Below, in pieces: positions 46,723-57,725 of a stretch of DNA of 64,000 bases (positions within the stretch are counted from its first letter, which is position 1; each line of letters opens with the position of its first letter). Where the stretch lies: contig JAKMXF010000011.1 of assembly GCA_024704765.1 (NCBI GenBank), positions 263,070 through 327,069 of the forward strand, written 5' to 3'. The notes under the pieces are model-generated. The model had not been told where the DNA came from. It did not search any database and saw only the letters and a program-made list of their open reading frames with translations. This DNA comes from Oopsacas minuta. Taxonomy: Eukaryota; Porifera; Hexactinellida; Lyssacinosida; Leucopsacidae. The position numbers and the translations under genes are program-made.

Positions 46723-48123
46723 AATGTCTACAGCAAACGAATTGATCTACTCACTTGGAAGGGCTTCTTTTTCAATCTCTTCGCATGCCAGTCCTCTGAA
46801 AATGCCTCAGTGAAACAGGCATAGTGTTTCAGTGTGAACTAATCCAAGAAGGTAGAAAACCATTGTGTGAATTAACAAACAATGGACTCAGACAAAATCA
46901 AGAACAATTTAGGAATTTAATTTCATCTGTAGCTCAGAACGAGAATGTTGAACGGATTGAAATAGCAACCTATGTCCTAAAGTTATATGGTGGCAAAGCT
47001 AGAAACCATGAAATGATTAACTCTCACCAGCAATTTAACAAACATGGGATATTCGAAGTGCCGTTAAGCGGTTACCTTTGGACAAGTCATTGTTTTTGTC
47101 AGATTTCTTGGAAATTGAGAAACGTAAGTACACAAGGATGAGAAAATTGTGTAAGCCAGAAAGCATAGTCTTCCCACCATATAATATAATTCCTGACCAT
47201 CGTGCTAGAAATATACTCTAATCTGATATTCTTGAAATTCAAAATTCAGATGACGTCAATATTGCTATCGGAATTTCGTATAGATTCATCTTGAAACAAA
47301 TTGTGTTAAGGTTATTGGAAATTGTTCCTGAACTACATGAAAGTCAATATCCCTTAAGTTTAAAGATCTCTGATGGCTTAGATGGCTCAGGATGTCATAA
47401 AATCTACAATCAATTTGATGGAATACTGAAGTTCAACACCAAAGTTTCATTCTTTTTGGATTCAAGGTTATTTCACTAATTGGCTCATCTGGCACTACTG
47501 TTTGGCCAAATGATATCCAAAATTCACCATTTTGTGTACGACCTATTACATTTTTGGCTCAAACGAAACCAAAAGAACATCAAATTTCTAATGGACAGCA
47601 TTATTAGCTCCGAAGTTGATTCAATTGCACAAGAGGGTATTCTACTTCCCAAAGGACTTGTAAATGTAACATTCACCGAACCATGATAGATGGTAAGATG
47701 TCAGGGATTTTAAGTGGAGCAGTTAGCGCCCATTGCTAACTATGTACTGCCAATAAGTCTGAATTTTCAAACTTAGAAATTGTATTGTCAGGATTTCCAA
47801 TCAACAGGAGCATTACTACTGCTAAAGAAATCTTTTCTATAGTTGATGAAGAAGAATATCTCTTGCTCACTTCTATACAACGTCATGGCTTGACCCATCT
47901 ACCACTATCAAGCATAGATATAATTCCTGCTTGGATGTGTATCATGATTCCACCAGATCTGAGTGAACCAATACGTACTTCACCACCAAAACTTACTGTT
48001 TTGTACGTGTCGTTAACTCTAATCAAGCAATTGACACAGTCAAATTGGCGTCGCTTTGCAAGGAGACCTATGAATCAATACTCATCGATTATCCATGGGG
48101 GATACGGACAAATGACTACATGA
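46723..48123 (+). pseudogene. Transib transposase, decayed paralog
   Basis: Begins with ATG at 46723 and can be followed, in changing frames, to about 48110. Matches to the intact Transib protein include SLKISDGLDGSGCH (first Asp, about 47372), MIDGKMSGIL (second Asp, about 47689) followed by a CxxC pair with a stop inside it, SGFPINRSITTAKEIFSIVDEEEYL...QRHGLTHLPLSSIDIIPA (47785-47940), and CKETYESILIDYPWG (about 48060). Sequence then ends before H-x4-H and the catalytic Glu, so the C-terminus is lost. It is clearly diverged from 27159-29288 and represents an older and different Transib lineage. No CACAGTG ends were found. Confidence 0.8.
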
Positions 48124-48288
48124 TAAATATTACAATTCCGGTACTTTGTAATATAGATACATGTTTTCTACTGATTTAAAGTGATGTGTATATATATTAT
48201 ACTAAATTTAATAAAAAGTCAAAATAACAAAAGACGAAGTAATGATGCATAAATAAAGATAGAATATCATAGTAGTATATCCTATAAC

Positions 48289-49730
48289 TCATCCGAATTT
48301 GTTCCAAAAGTTAATCTGTGTGTAATTCCTTGGAGGAAATCGGTGAAAGTAACTAAGAACAAGATTGGTCAATCCCTCCTCATTAGCGGAATTCTTTGTT
48401 CTTTTAGATGGCTTATCTCCCGCTAAAAATGTAGCCTGCTTTACTTCAACCAATCCTTGTTCTCGTCTGATTGCGATAATCCATTTCCATATATTCGGAT
48501 GGTGACAACCAATAGTAACATTATAGGCTCTGTGCCATGCTTCGACAGCATTGTTTGTACGAGGTATCCCCTGAGATACAGAGTGATGATGATTCCACAT
48601 CTCAATGGGAAATAATGGTGCTGACTGTGTTCCGCCGGGCACTGTTCGACCTATGTAGGTATTCTCAAAATACAATGCAAGTTCCAGAGAAGCTGGTATA
48701 TCCAGTTGTTCTATTACTTGAGGGAAGAGTTCTCGAACTTCAAGTGTAGGCGCAAAAGCAAGTGTAGGAAGCATTCTTAGACGAAGAGCTAATTGTTCAT
48801 CGTTCAAATAGTCTGTTTGGAGTCCTAATTCCTGAATTTCTCGCCTAACATTTTGCGAGAAATGAAAAAACAGCCTTTTACTGTAGTTGTTGGTCATTCC
48901 AGCTGAAAGGCATTGATTGCAGCCTTTGCAAAATCCATAATCATGCTTGTTGGAGATGCTGCAGGACAAACGATTCTGATACGTTCCTATATTCGAGTGT
49001 ATGTTGCTTCTGTCTTATTGGGTAATAGTATAAAGAGGAAAGGTAAAGATGGCCATCTTGTAGAGGGTTTGGACCTCTACGTAACGCGTGTATTGTATAT
49101 ACTTGAGCGAAAAGTTGAGGCGCTGTTTTGAAAGTTCCATCTGCTAGCCAAATATTCTATGTTGTTAGCATATTACAGTTCTTCTGGGTCCTAAATATTA
49201 GAATTCTGGTTAGTTCAGAACCGGAATCATATAAAAGAAAGTTTTCCTCTTTAGCGGTTATCGTAAACTCATGAGGAATGGCAAGATCATGAAGACTTTC
49301 TGGTTGAACGGGAGCTATATCACGTACCTGTCTTTCTCTACGAATGGTACGCTTCATACTATCAATTTTTGGTAGTTTTGCAGCCGTTGTACCAGTAATT
49401 ATTCCCAATTCATCCCCAAGAATATGATGAGTTGTGTCATGTGTTTGACGAGCCTTACGTTTCATTCTATCCTTCACTTCTAAGCAATTGACAGCCAATA
49501 TGTCTGGACTATGAAGATGCTCTCCAGTACGCTTTACAATTTCATTTATTTTAGTATGGAGCCTTGCTTTACATATCCTTGTTTTATCGCATTGCTAGTG
49601 TGTAACATGACCAATTGCTCTGTGTGTATATAGATAAAACCACCTCGACAAGTTTCTAACACTCTTTTCGGATAGTTGACGATCTGATCAACCTCAACTG
49701 ACTGGTTCTGCATTTGGCTCAGCCATCAAA
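48289..49730 (-). pseudogene. FLYWCH/MULE (Mutator-like) transposase, decayed
   Basis: On the minus strand, about 49730-49495 gives a decayed FLYWCH zinc finger (GGFIYIHTEQLV, then CDKTRICKARLHT..NEIVKRTGEHLHSPD). 49498-49157 gives the linker (SMKRTIRRERQ...IPHEFTITAKEENFLLYDSGSELTRILIFRT). The core follows: LADGTFKTAPQLFAQVYTIHA (first Asp), ILLPNKTEATYTRI, and MDFAKAAINAFQLE (about 48930). Then 48969-48289 in another frame has HFSQNVRREIQELGL...LRMLPTLAFAP...YFENTYIGR and NAVEAWH. Multiple stops and shifts. The domain order is that of animal MULE transposases. No long terminal repeats were found. Confidence 0.85.
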
Positions 49731-49748
49731 TTAATACCAACAAATATA

Positions 49749-49987
49749 CACTCCCTGGCGAAAAGTATTGGAACACCATACCACTAATGACACATGTGGC
49801 ATATGCATATTGCGAGAATATAGTATGTGGATATATCAGAAAAGGGCGATTATGATGATAAAATTAATAATAGAATTAAGTTCACAGATGTTTGAAACTG
49901 TCTTTAGCCTATGCAACTAAAGTAAATGCAGACTTGTGCCATGTGTCAATTGTGGCAGAGTGTTCCAATACTTTTGGCCAGGGAGTA
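49749..49987. mobile_element. Tc1-like MITE, about 239 bp
   Basis: CACTCCCTGGCGAAAAGTAT at the left and ATACTTTTGGCCAGGGAGTA at the right form inverted repeats (continuing TTGGAACAC / GTGTTCCAA). TA flanks the left edge (49747-49748), and the right edge runs into a (TA)n tract. No ORF. Confidence 0.8.
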
Positions 49988-50013
49988 TATATATATATAT
50001 ATATATATATATC
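49986..50013. repeat. (TA)n microsatellite
   Basis: About 14 TA repeats directly at the right end of the Tc1-like MITE. It probably grew from the TA target site. Confidence 0.85.
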
Positions 50014-50324
50014 GTCAAACTGGCTATTTTTAGTCTCGTCTATTTGTTAAGTGTTATGTAGAAACAATCCATTATTATTATGGAATTGTTAGCTGAAGCA
50101 CCTTAGATGAACTAATTAATAAGTATTCTTTCAATAAATACAATAATAGAGAACATCCTTGAAGTTCTTTGTTGTCTATGTGTCCATTTCCCCAACTATC
50201 ATGTAGTCATTTGTCCATGTAGTCATTTGTCCGTATCCCAATTCTGTTAAATGGATAAATAGAATATTCTTTCCAAGTGTGTAATACGGTAAAAATGTAA
50301 TATGAAATGTGATAATTGTCAGCA

Positions 50325-50470
50325 ATGACTGGGGTTAGATAACTGAATTAAGTGGGTGGTTAAAACCTTTTTGAAAATAGTGGTTAACCAGTTAACAGCT
50401 GCAATTATTCTTAAGCACAATCAGTAAAATTTAGGGAATAAAATTGAAAATTAGAATACATAGCATTATA
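50325..50470 (+). repeat. Dispersed repeat with GGTTAA motifs, copy 2
   Basis: Related to 22680-22830. A further GCGGTTAACCGGCTAACCC at about 50933 may be the far inverted end of the same element, in which case it would span about 50335-50960. Confidence 0.5.
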
Positions 50471-50621
50471 CAGGTTCTTTCACTGATTCTTTCACCAAAA
50501 TAAATTGATATTACTCCGAATGTATTTGACAAATCATATACTACTTTAATGATGTTGTTCAGCACTCATTGCCATTTCTATACCATTGAAATGGACAAGT
50601 TAGATAAACAAAGAGTTATGT

Positions 50622-50679
50622 CCATAGGCGTTGGCAGGGGGGAGCAAAGGGGGCATTCCCCCCTTGCCTACGCCTATGG
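50622..50679. repeat. GC-rich hairpin
   Basis: CCATAGGCGTTGGCAGGGGG is mirrored by CCCCCTTGCCTACGCCTATGG with a short loop. This looks like two transposon ends facing each other, as in a collapsed or very short MITE. It is GC-rich in an AT-rich setting. Confidence 0.65.
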
Positions 50680-51792
50680 CAATTTTGTCTCGTGCATGAT
50701 TTATGAAACATCCTGTTCATGTGATCGTGATGTGATTGTTACCTACAAACAATTTAAATTTGAGACTAAGGAACTGAAGTATACCTTCTCATTGATACGT
50801 AATTACGGGATTCGAATATATACAATTTCGTACATCTCTAAACGTTAGGAACACTGAAGAAATTTGTGAAAATGAAACTATTCTGTTAAATGAATTTATT
50901 TTTTCCTACGGTTAATTGGATATAGCGGCGGTTAACCGGCTAACCCATTAACGAATACAGCCCTATATCAGCTCTATACTTCAGGAGTTAAAATATACAC
51001 TTAAATGACCAAAAAAGAAGTTCATAATATAGGCTTCCATTATAGGCGAACCTGACAGTATTTGTTGAAAATTATTTAATTGTTAATTAACACGGTAGAA
51101 TTCAGATATACTATGCAGGGTGTCGGACGTGGGGAAGTTAGAGCGGCCATGGCAGCCTCACATTTTCTGAGCGTGCGAAGATGCAGACCGTACAGGCGGG
51201 ATTTGAATTTATACGGTAAAACCGCAACCACCCTAAGATAGGGTCCTGTTGAAATTTCACTTATCATAAAGGCAAAATATATTAGTATATGGCTACAGCA
51301 CAAGTGCCGATGAGCAATAAGCCTTAAGAAAACCCTGCGAGAGTATTAAATTAGAGAGATTGAAACATTCATGGGATGGCCCTTGAACAACATAAAATTA
51401 AGACTGGAAAAACACAATTATTTTCCCATCAGGGAAACTAAGAAATGCATTGTAGTTAATGCAAAGTCAATAACGTGTGATATTAGCAAATATTCTGAAG
51501 CTATCACCAAGTTTACCAATATGTGAAGAATCACAAATTCCACATCTAGGAAATATTTTCAGGTCGAAAAGACGTAATGTTATCGCCTAATAGGCTGTTA
51601 TTTTGCAAAAGTGCTAAGGGTATAAAAAGCAAAATATCGAGCTTTTCATTTCATGTTCAATTAGAAAATATTCGAAATATAATTTTATATAAATATCGTA
51701 AAATTGGGTATGTGTTCTAGTCCTTGAGTGACAGCTGAACCCATGGATTGCAATTTAATGTTAACTTCTTATCGAGATAGCTAAACTATAAC

Positions 51793-51958
51793 ACATACCC
51801 AATTTCCCATACCCTGATAATATATTTTGATATGACATCCCGTACCATCGTGACGTAATCTTGAATATACCCATATATGGACATTTTCAAGATTGAGCAA
51901 TTATCATCAGAGATATCACATCAAAAAGTTATATAAGGGCTTGGGAAGTTGGGTATGT
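51793..51958. mobile_element. Small MITE, ACATACCC ends
   Basis: ACATACCCAATTTCCCATAC at the left and GGGAAGTTGGGTATGT at the right form imperfect inverted repeats that extend inward about 45 bp (TTTTGATATGACATC / GATATCACATCAAAA). 166 bp, no ORF. The same family is at 10712-10866. Confidence 0.65.
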
Positions 51959-52308
51959 ATAATAAAATGGCTATACATGGGCATATCCAGGATCTATATA
52001 TTACCATAATTGTAAAGAATATGGAGTTAAAAGTGAATATTGACACAGAAGCGAAAACCATGGTTTCAGCTGTCATTCAAGACTAATCAACTATGTAATA
52101 ACAATTTTGTGATATTTTGTATAAATTCTATTTCGAATATTTCATAATTGAGCTTTGAAGTCAAAACTCAAAATTTGCGTTTTATAGCCTTCCTATTTTT
52201 CCAACAAATCATCCTAGTAGGCGCTAACATGACGTCTTCCGATTCAAAATATTTTCTAAATGTGGCATGTGTGATTCATCACATCATATTTGTTAAACTT
52301 GATGGTAG

Positions 52309-52336
52309 CTTCAGTATATTTGCTAATATACTGAAG
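52309..52336. repeat. Perfect 12-bp-arm hairpin
   Basis: CTTCAGTATATT, loop TGCT, AATATACTGAAG. No run of T follows that would suggest a Pol III terminator. Function unknown. Confidence 0.6.
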
Positions 52337-52954
52337 CACGAATTGTTTACTTTGAATTAACTACAATGCACTTCTTATGTATCCCTGGTCCAGAATATAA
52401 TTGTAGTTTCCAGTCCATATATTACGTGGTTCACGGATGACCCAATGAATAATTATTCCTGGGATGCACCCTATAATGCAGCAGTCCACTATAAATATGA
52501 AACAAGTCACCTATAGCAATTTTGGGGTAAAAGTCTATTTATAGAGTAAAAAAGCGTCTACAAAACAAAGTAGATACATGTTAATGTGATTTTAGGACAA
52601 ATAAAGGAATGAGTATGGAATTATGATTATTGATGCTGCACCATCTCTTCAGTTATTATATCGAAAATATATTCACATTGATAAGCTAACGTAAACAACA
52701 TGACTAAAATATGGTGGGAATGAGATGAAATAAAATCATAAAAATACTATATGTTCTAGAATTTAAAAATTCAGATAATAAAAAATTACTTCGTCACGTT
52801 TTATTACCTACCAATGAGATCTTATAGAGAATTTTATCAAGTTATTATTGAATAAATGTATTTTACACCCAGAATAGGTCAAAGTGGTCCAAAACTAATG
52901 AGTGTTACAAAATATGATACTAATTCACGTAAACAGGGCAGTAGCAACAGCTTT
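52337..52954. other. Noncoding, nothing recognised
   Basis: No gene, tandem array or terminal repeat seen. Confidence 0.35.
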
Positions 52955-53069
52955 CCATTTGTCAGGTTAACCTATACAAATGTATGAGGCCACCAAAAAT
53001 TGATCCGGGAAACTTTTTCGATTTGTAATAGCAGACAAAATGATGGTCCATTTGAAACCTGACCAAACA
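52955..53069. mobile_element. Small inverted-repeat element, copy 2
   Basis: CATTTGTCAGGTT and the inverse AACCTGACCAAA about 90 bp apart. Relative of 26378-26489. Confidence 0.45.
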
Positions 53070-54879
53070 GACAGTCTCCTACAACCATGTAAAGTGAGGC
53101 CGATAAAATGAGGTGATTCTAAACAACGAGTAGAATGCGTTAATTATTCTAGAATCAAACTTAGTATCAATTTGAAACAAGTACTAACATGAAAAATTAC
53201 TCTGTTACTGCTGATTTGCCAACTCTGCTCTAGTTACAACGCCACCGACCACATGTTGCTAGTCAATTAAGTAAAGATGGTAGAAGATATAGTTATAACA
53301 AACAAAGTGGCATTAGTCCGCTAACACAAAGGGGGAGGGCAAACATAACTATATTTTTATAATTTTGCAATCAAATAAGCCAATTACCTATAATACCTCC
53401 ATATTCAATCAGAAATATTATGTTTTTCAATCTAGAATTGGTGGTGCTGTATGGTGCTGTCGAATAGATACTTAGCCTCGTACTACTTTGCCCGGCCGCA
53501 TTGAGAGCCCGGATTGGGATAGGCGAAAGTGGATCTGAACGGGGCTTCCAAAATGCCCTACACCTCTAACTCCTTAATTAAAGACAGCATTAAAACTGAA
53601 ATTTTATGAATAGAAAGTTGCAACTTGCTGAAACACTGGTAGCAACATTTGATAAGAACGAAATAATGTATAAACATGCCATTTCCAGTCAATTATTATC
53701 TTCAAACCATATATGTCATTTCAACAACATGTGATAATTGAAGACTAATCTATTAAGTACAAGGTTTAAAACTGATGGCACTACGCCCGATCATCCCAAA
53801 TTTGCTATTATGCAATCAATCAAACAAACAAAAAATACTTACTTCGAACTTCGTTGTCAATATGTATATATTCAATTCCGATATTGTTGCAATAAATATT
53901 TTTTAGTCTGAAGACAATTTCTTTCAATGTTAAAGCGCTATCTTCACCACCAATATATGTGTTTCCAGGAAGATAAAAAGAACGATCAAGATCATGATCA
54001 GTAAATCCATAATAATGTAATTCAAGTTCTGGAAGGTTGGGTTGGAAAGGCTGTTGAAGGCGTAGTGGATCAAGATTAGAAACAAAGTGACCAGAAGACT
54101 AAAACAATCAAAGCACAAACATTTAAGAATTTCAACGAGATTAATTATTCACGAATATTTTAAACTGAACTTCATTCATATGCAAACGAAATGAAAATCA
54201 CAAAAAATACCAATGGAACTACGTATTGGTAAATAAGTATTCTGAAAGATAAATATAAAATCTGTTTAATACAGCTATTAATGAAGATGTATTACGTATA
54301 ATACGTATCATACGTTCAACGTAACTTCTATTAAGCAAATTTATACAACATATGCATGAAAACAGTAGTTCTCGAATTATTAACAAGAAATCTCAGCATA
54401 GTTGATCAATATATACAATACTTGAGAAGAAAGTGATGTCTAAATGTCAAATGTCAAAATTTTCTATTCTGAGATTAACCCAGACGTATAATCGGTTCAA
54501 ATAGATCATGTCAGAGCCTACTATACATAAGACCATATTCTAAGGAATATATTCGTTATCAGGTATTTGGGTAATGCATCGGCTTGTTAAAAACTTTTTC
54601 GTTGTTATCAACTCATAATTGGTAATTATTACATATTAATTTTTACTAACCCAGAAATGGTAAATATTCTACTGAATATATTTTACTGAGGGATACGTAA
54701 TGTATTTGTGCACTTTCAGTGCCCAGTGGCTGTTCTACCCCTGGTTGTAGAATCAACTATGACAATTAGGAGCAATACAGGCATGTAAATGCAAAGAAAC
54801 AGGATATACACAGACACTCTTGGCTCAGGGCTCTACTCCGGAAAGACATTGGTGATAGCAAGATAGTCTACCTGTGTTC
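53070..54879. other. Noncoding stretch
   Basis: No recognisable gene. An ATACGTATAATACGTATCATACGT patch near 54294 is a dense run of overlapping short palindromes. A minus-strand ORF at 53930-54118 resembles nothing known. Confidence 0.35.
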
Positions 54880-56040
54880 CAAGCTTTCAGGTAGGGAAAC
54901 ATTGAGCATACACATAGACAAATGGCCCCATGAAGATGGCATTTATCGAAGAGACCCTCGGCTGAAAGAAGGTGCGTACAGTCTATTCTAGCTGGATGCC
55001 AGTTTACTATACCACACAGTCTACCACTAAGCGTATGAGCTCAGTCTCATGTCAACCAGAAGAGAAGGAAAATTGCTGATTAGCAGTTCCCAGGATATAA
55101 AGCTAAGATACAATTCCTAAAGAATTCGCAATACAAGCCAAAAATAATCCAGAACCAAGTCATTGACTCAGTAGCAGTGTATATCCGAAAAGAAAAACTT
55201 GAAGCCTGCTATTTGGCAACAACTTCTATACACTCATGGCTGATGAAGGTATAGACCCTAATAACGTTCAAAAGATTCCATAAGTATGCTGAGGTTACTT
55301 AACGATAACGAAATCAAAGAATTTTCTTTGATTTGGTGTATCTTGAGAGGCCAAATGGGGAAACAATAGCTGATGCAATTATCGAAAGCCTCAAACATAA
55401 CCACATCGATACACTAAAACATGGGGTCAAAGTTATGATGGTTCCGGCCTGCATGTATTCAGATAAATGTGGGGTATAAGCCAGGACAAGACAAGTATCC
55501 CCATGTACTGTGTATGTACATGGCAACAGTCATGTACTCAATCTAAGCATCGCCAGTGGATGTAAACTGCCTGTCACCAGGAACATGATTGGTCCTACTA
55601 ACAGTTTTTTCCTATTCTTCGATAAGTCTCCCAAAGCAGCTATTTCTTCAAAGAATAGTTAAGATTTTAGTACCTACATGGTATGGTACAGCAAGGTGGG
55701 TGGAGCGGTATACTTGTTTTGATACCTTCCATACTATGTATGCGTCATTATGTAAATGTCTGACGCAATACTGGATCCATCTAGCTATCCACAAATTTAT
55801 GAGGATACTTGGAGTGGTAATTGAAACAAAGACACAAGATCTAAGGCACGAGGGCTTTAGTCCAATCTGAAGACATCAGCTACTATTATCGCATGAAATT
55901 GCGAAGAATGTCGGAGATCATCAAGCACATTGCTTCCAAGCTGCAGAAGAGAGACCGGGATATCTATCAGGCATATGGCATGATCAACCTGGTAAAAGAT
56001 CGAATCACTAGTTTGAGGCAAGAAGTTTAATCTTAGACGG
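54880..56040 (+). pseudogene. DUF4371/hAT-type transposase, decayed
   Basis: In shifting plus-strand frames: SQYKPKIIQNQVIDSVAVYIREKNLEA and LMADEGID (about 55130-55250), the start of the DUF4371 region of hAT-like (ZMYM/TTF-type) transposases. Then DLVYLERPNGETIADAIIESLKH (about 55330-55400), a decayed GVQA-like stretch, PCTVYVHGNSHVLNLSIASG (about 55500), FFLFFDKSPKQ (about 55610), ARWVERYTCFDTFHTMY (about 55690), and a terminal ASKLQKRDRDIYQAYGMINLVKDRITSLRQEV (about 55930-56030). Several stops and frameshifts. Two short stretches (about 54960-55090) are too decayed to read. The hATC dimerisation end is not seen. Confidence 0.75.
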
Positions 56041-57725
56041 TCGAAAATCGATCTACAGCTATCCTGCCACATAGTAGGTGTAATATTGTGCAGTTGTACC
56101 AAAGTTGTTTAGATATTTAGGTGTTAGATAACATGATAATTTTGTTACATAATTCTATCTATACAATTTAGTGAATACAAATTTAGTCTGCTAATAAATT
56201 CGTCATCTTGAGGCTTCCGGGATTTCGTATGGAAACTAGTTGAAAAGAATTGTGAAAATTGGATAGCATTCTGTAAATAAGATTCCAATAAGCTCGGCGC
56301 TTATTAACAAAATCGAATTATAAATAACAAATTCCATTTTGAAATAGGTGATCAGGGGGTGTTTGAACAAACAAATCTCCCCTGGATACGCCACTGACCT
56401 AACTTCATAGCAGGATGGGAGAAAATAAACCATTAACTATAGAAAGTATTTACGAACTATTTCAAAATGGACCCCTCTTTTGAGATTCAAGGACCGCCTA
56501 TGCGTCAGGGTATCATTGTTCGTCTTTTCCTCATTTTGATACTTTAGCGAAATTGCATTCGTCAATTGGACTCGAAAGTGAATTTTCTTATTCCTAGACA
56601 TAGTGATTTTGGAACATATTAGAGTGAAAATTCATTCTCAACAATTCAATGAATATTAAGTGTTAGTGGGTTAGACATTAGTGAATGATATTATTCCAAC
56701 CTATATTGGTATTCCAGTGGAATTTTAATTCGATTATTGGATGAAAAGAATGATATTTTCTAGAATTGAAATTACAAAGTATATAGAATATTTACTAAAA
56801 AATCATGGGTTACAAAATATTTTTATCAAACGACTTAATGAATTTGTTGGGACTTCGACTGAAATTACTCAAAGTTGCTTCTAAATGGCTCCTGAACATA
56901 AGCATTGAGGGTCGCAATCACTTTTCACTATCAATAACCTATATAATGATCACTTGATGAGAGTACCTTGGACTAAGACAACAAGAGTTTTCAGGGTTGC
57001 AGTGGGTAAAGAATTTCAATTCTCATTCCCAGAGGATTTCTGTAGGAATTCTTATAGGTTTTCCCATAGGGGGATTCTCATGGATATTCCAATTTAGGAA
57101 ATGGCAAGGTTGCAACCGAATAGTTCAAAATTTATTTTAACCCAAAGTATTCTTCAAATAGGTCAATATGGGCTGGCTCCCAAATATTAGTGTTCAGAAT
57201 TCGGTTAGCAAACAAATACATTCGGTTGAGCAATATATTCCATACTTACCAAGCCTCAAGTAACCTCTGGATAATCCCTGATATACAAGAAATCCATGGA
57301 CTTATTCCAAAATACAGGGAAAATATAATAAGGGATTGGAAAGTATGACATTTGAGATAATAAATTTAGTAAACAGATTATTCGGTTGATCAGCTATTTG
57401 TCGGAACAACAATTTGGTAGGAGCGGTTTCAAACTTGGGGATCCATTTTAATGGCAAGACTGAAAAAAAGAAATCATCCAATTCAAGAGAATACACCTGC
57501 TATAGGTTCTCCCATATGGATTTTCCATAGGTTTACCCACAACAAGCAAACGATTCCCATATCCATAGCAACCCTGACAATTTGTGTGCTCTACTCTACC
57601 CAACCGTTTTCCTCTGAAGCAGACATACAGTAGGTCTCGTTAATCGGAACACGGTTAAGGACTAACTCATGATCAGGAGTACGAATTTTGCCTAGTGTAG
57701 ATATTCACGAGAGTCTACTGCAAGG
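56041..57725. other. Noncoding with a transposon end
   Basis: CCCCTGGATACGCCACTG at 56380-56397 is an inverse match to the transposon end at about 18524. The matching left end was not found. No gene recognised elsewhere. Confidence 0.4.

Noticed and set aside
48289-49730. Assigning the FLYWCH pseudogene to a host FLYWCH gene
   Set aside because: The core carries the MULE catalytic and HFSQ... blocks, so it is a transposase.
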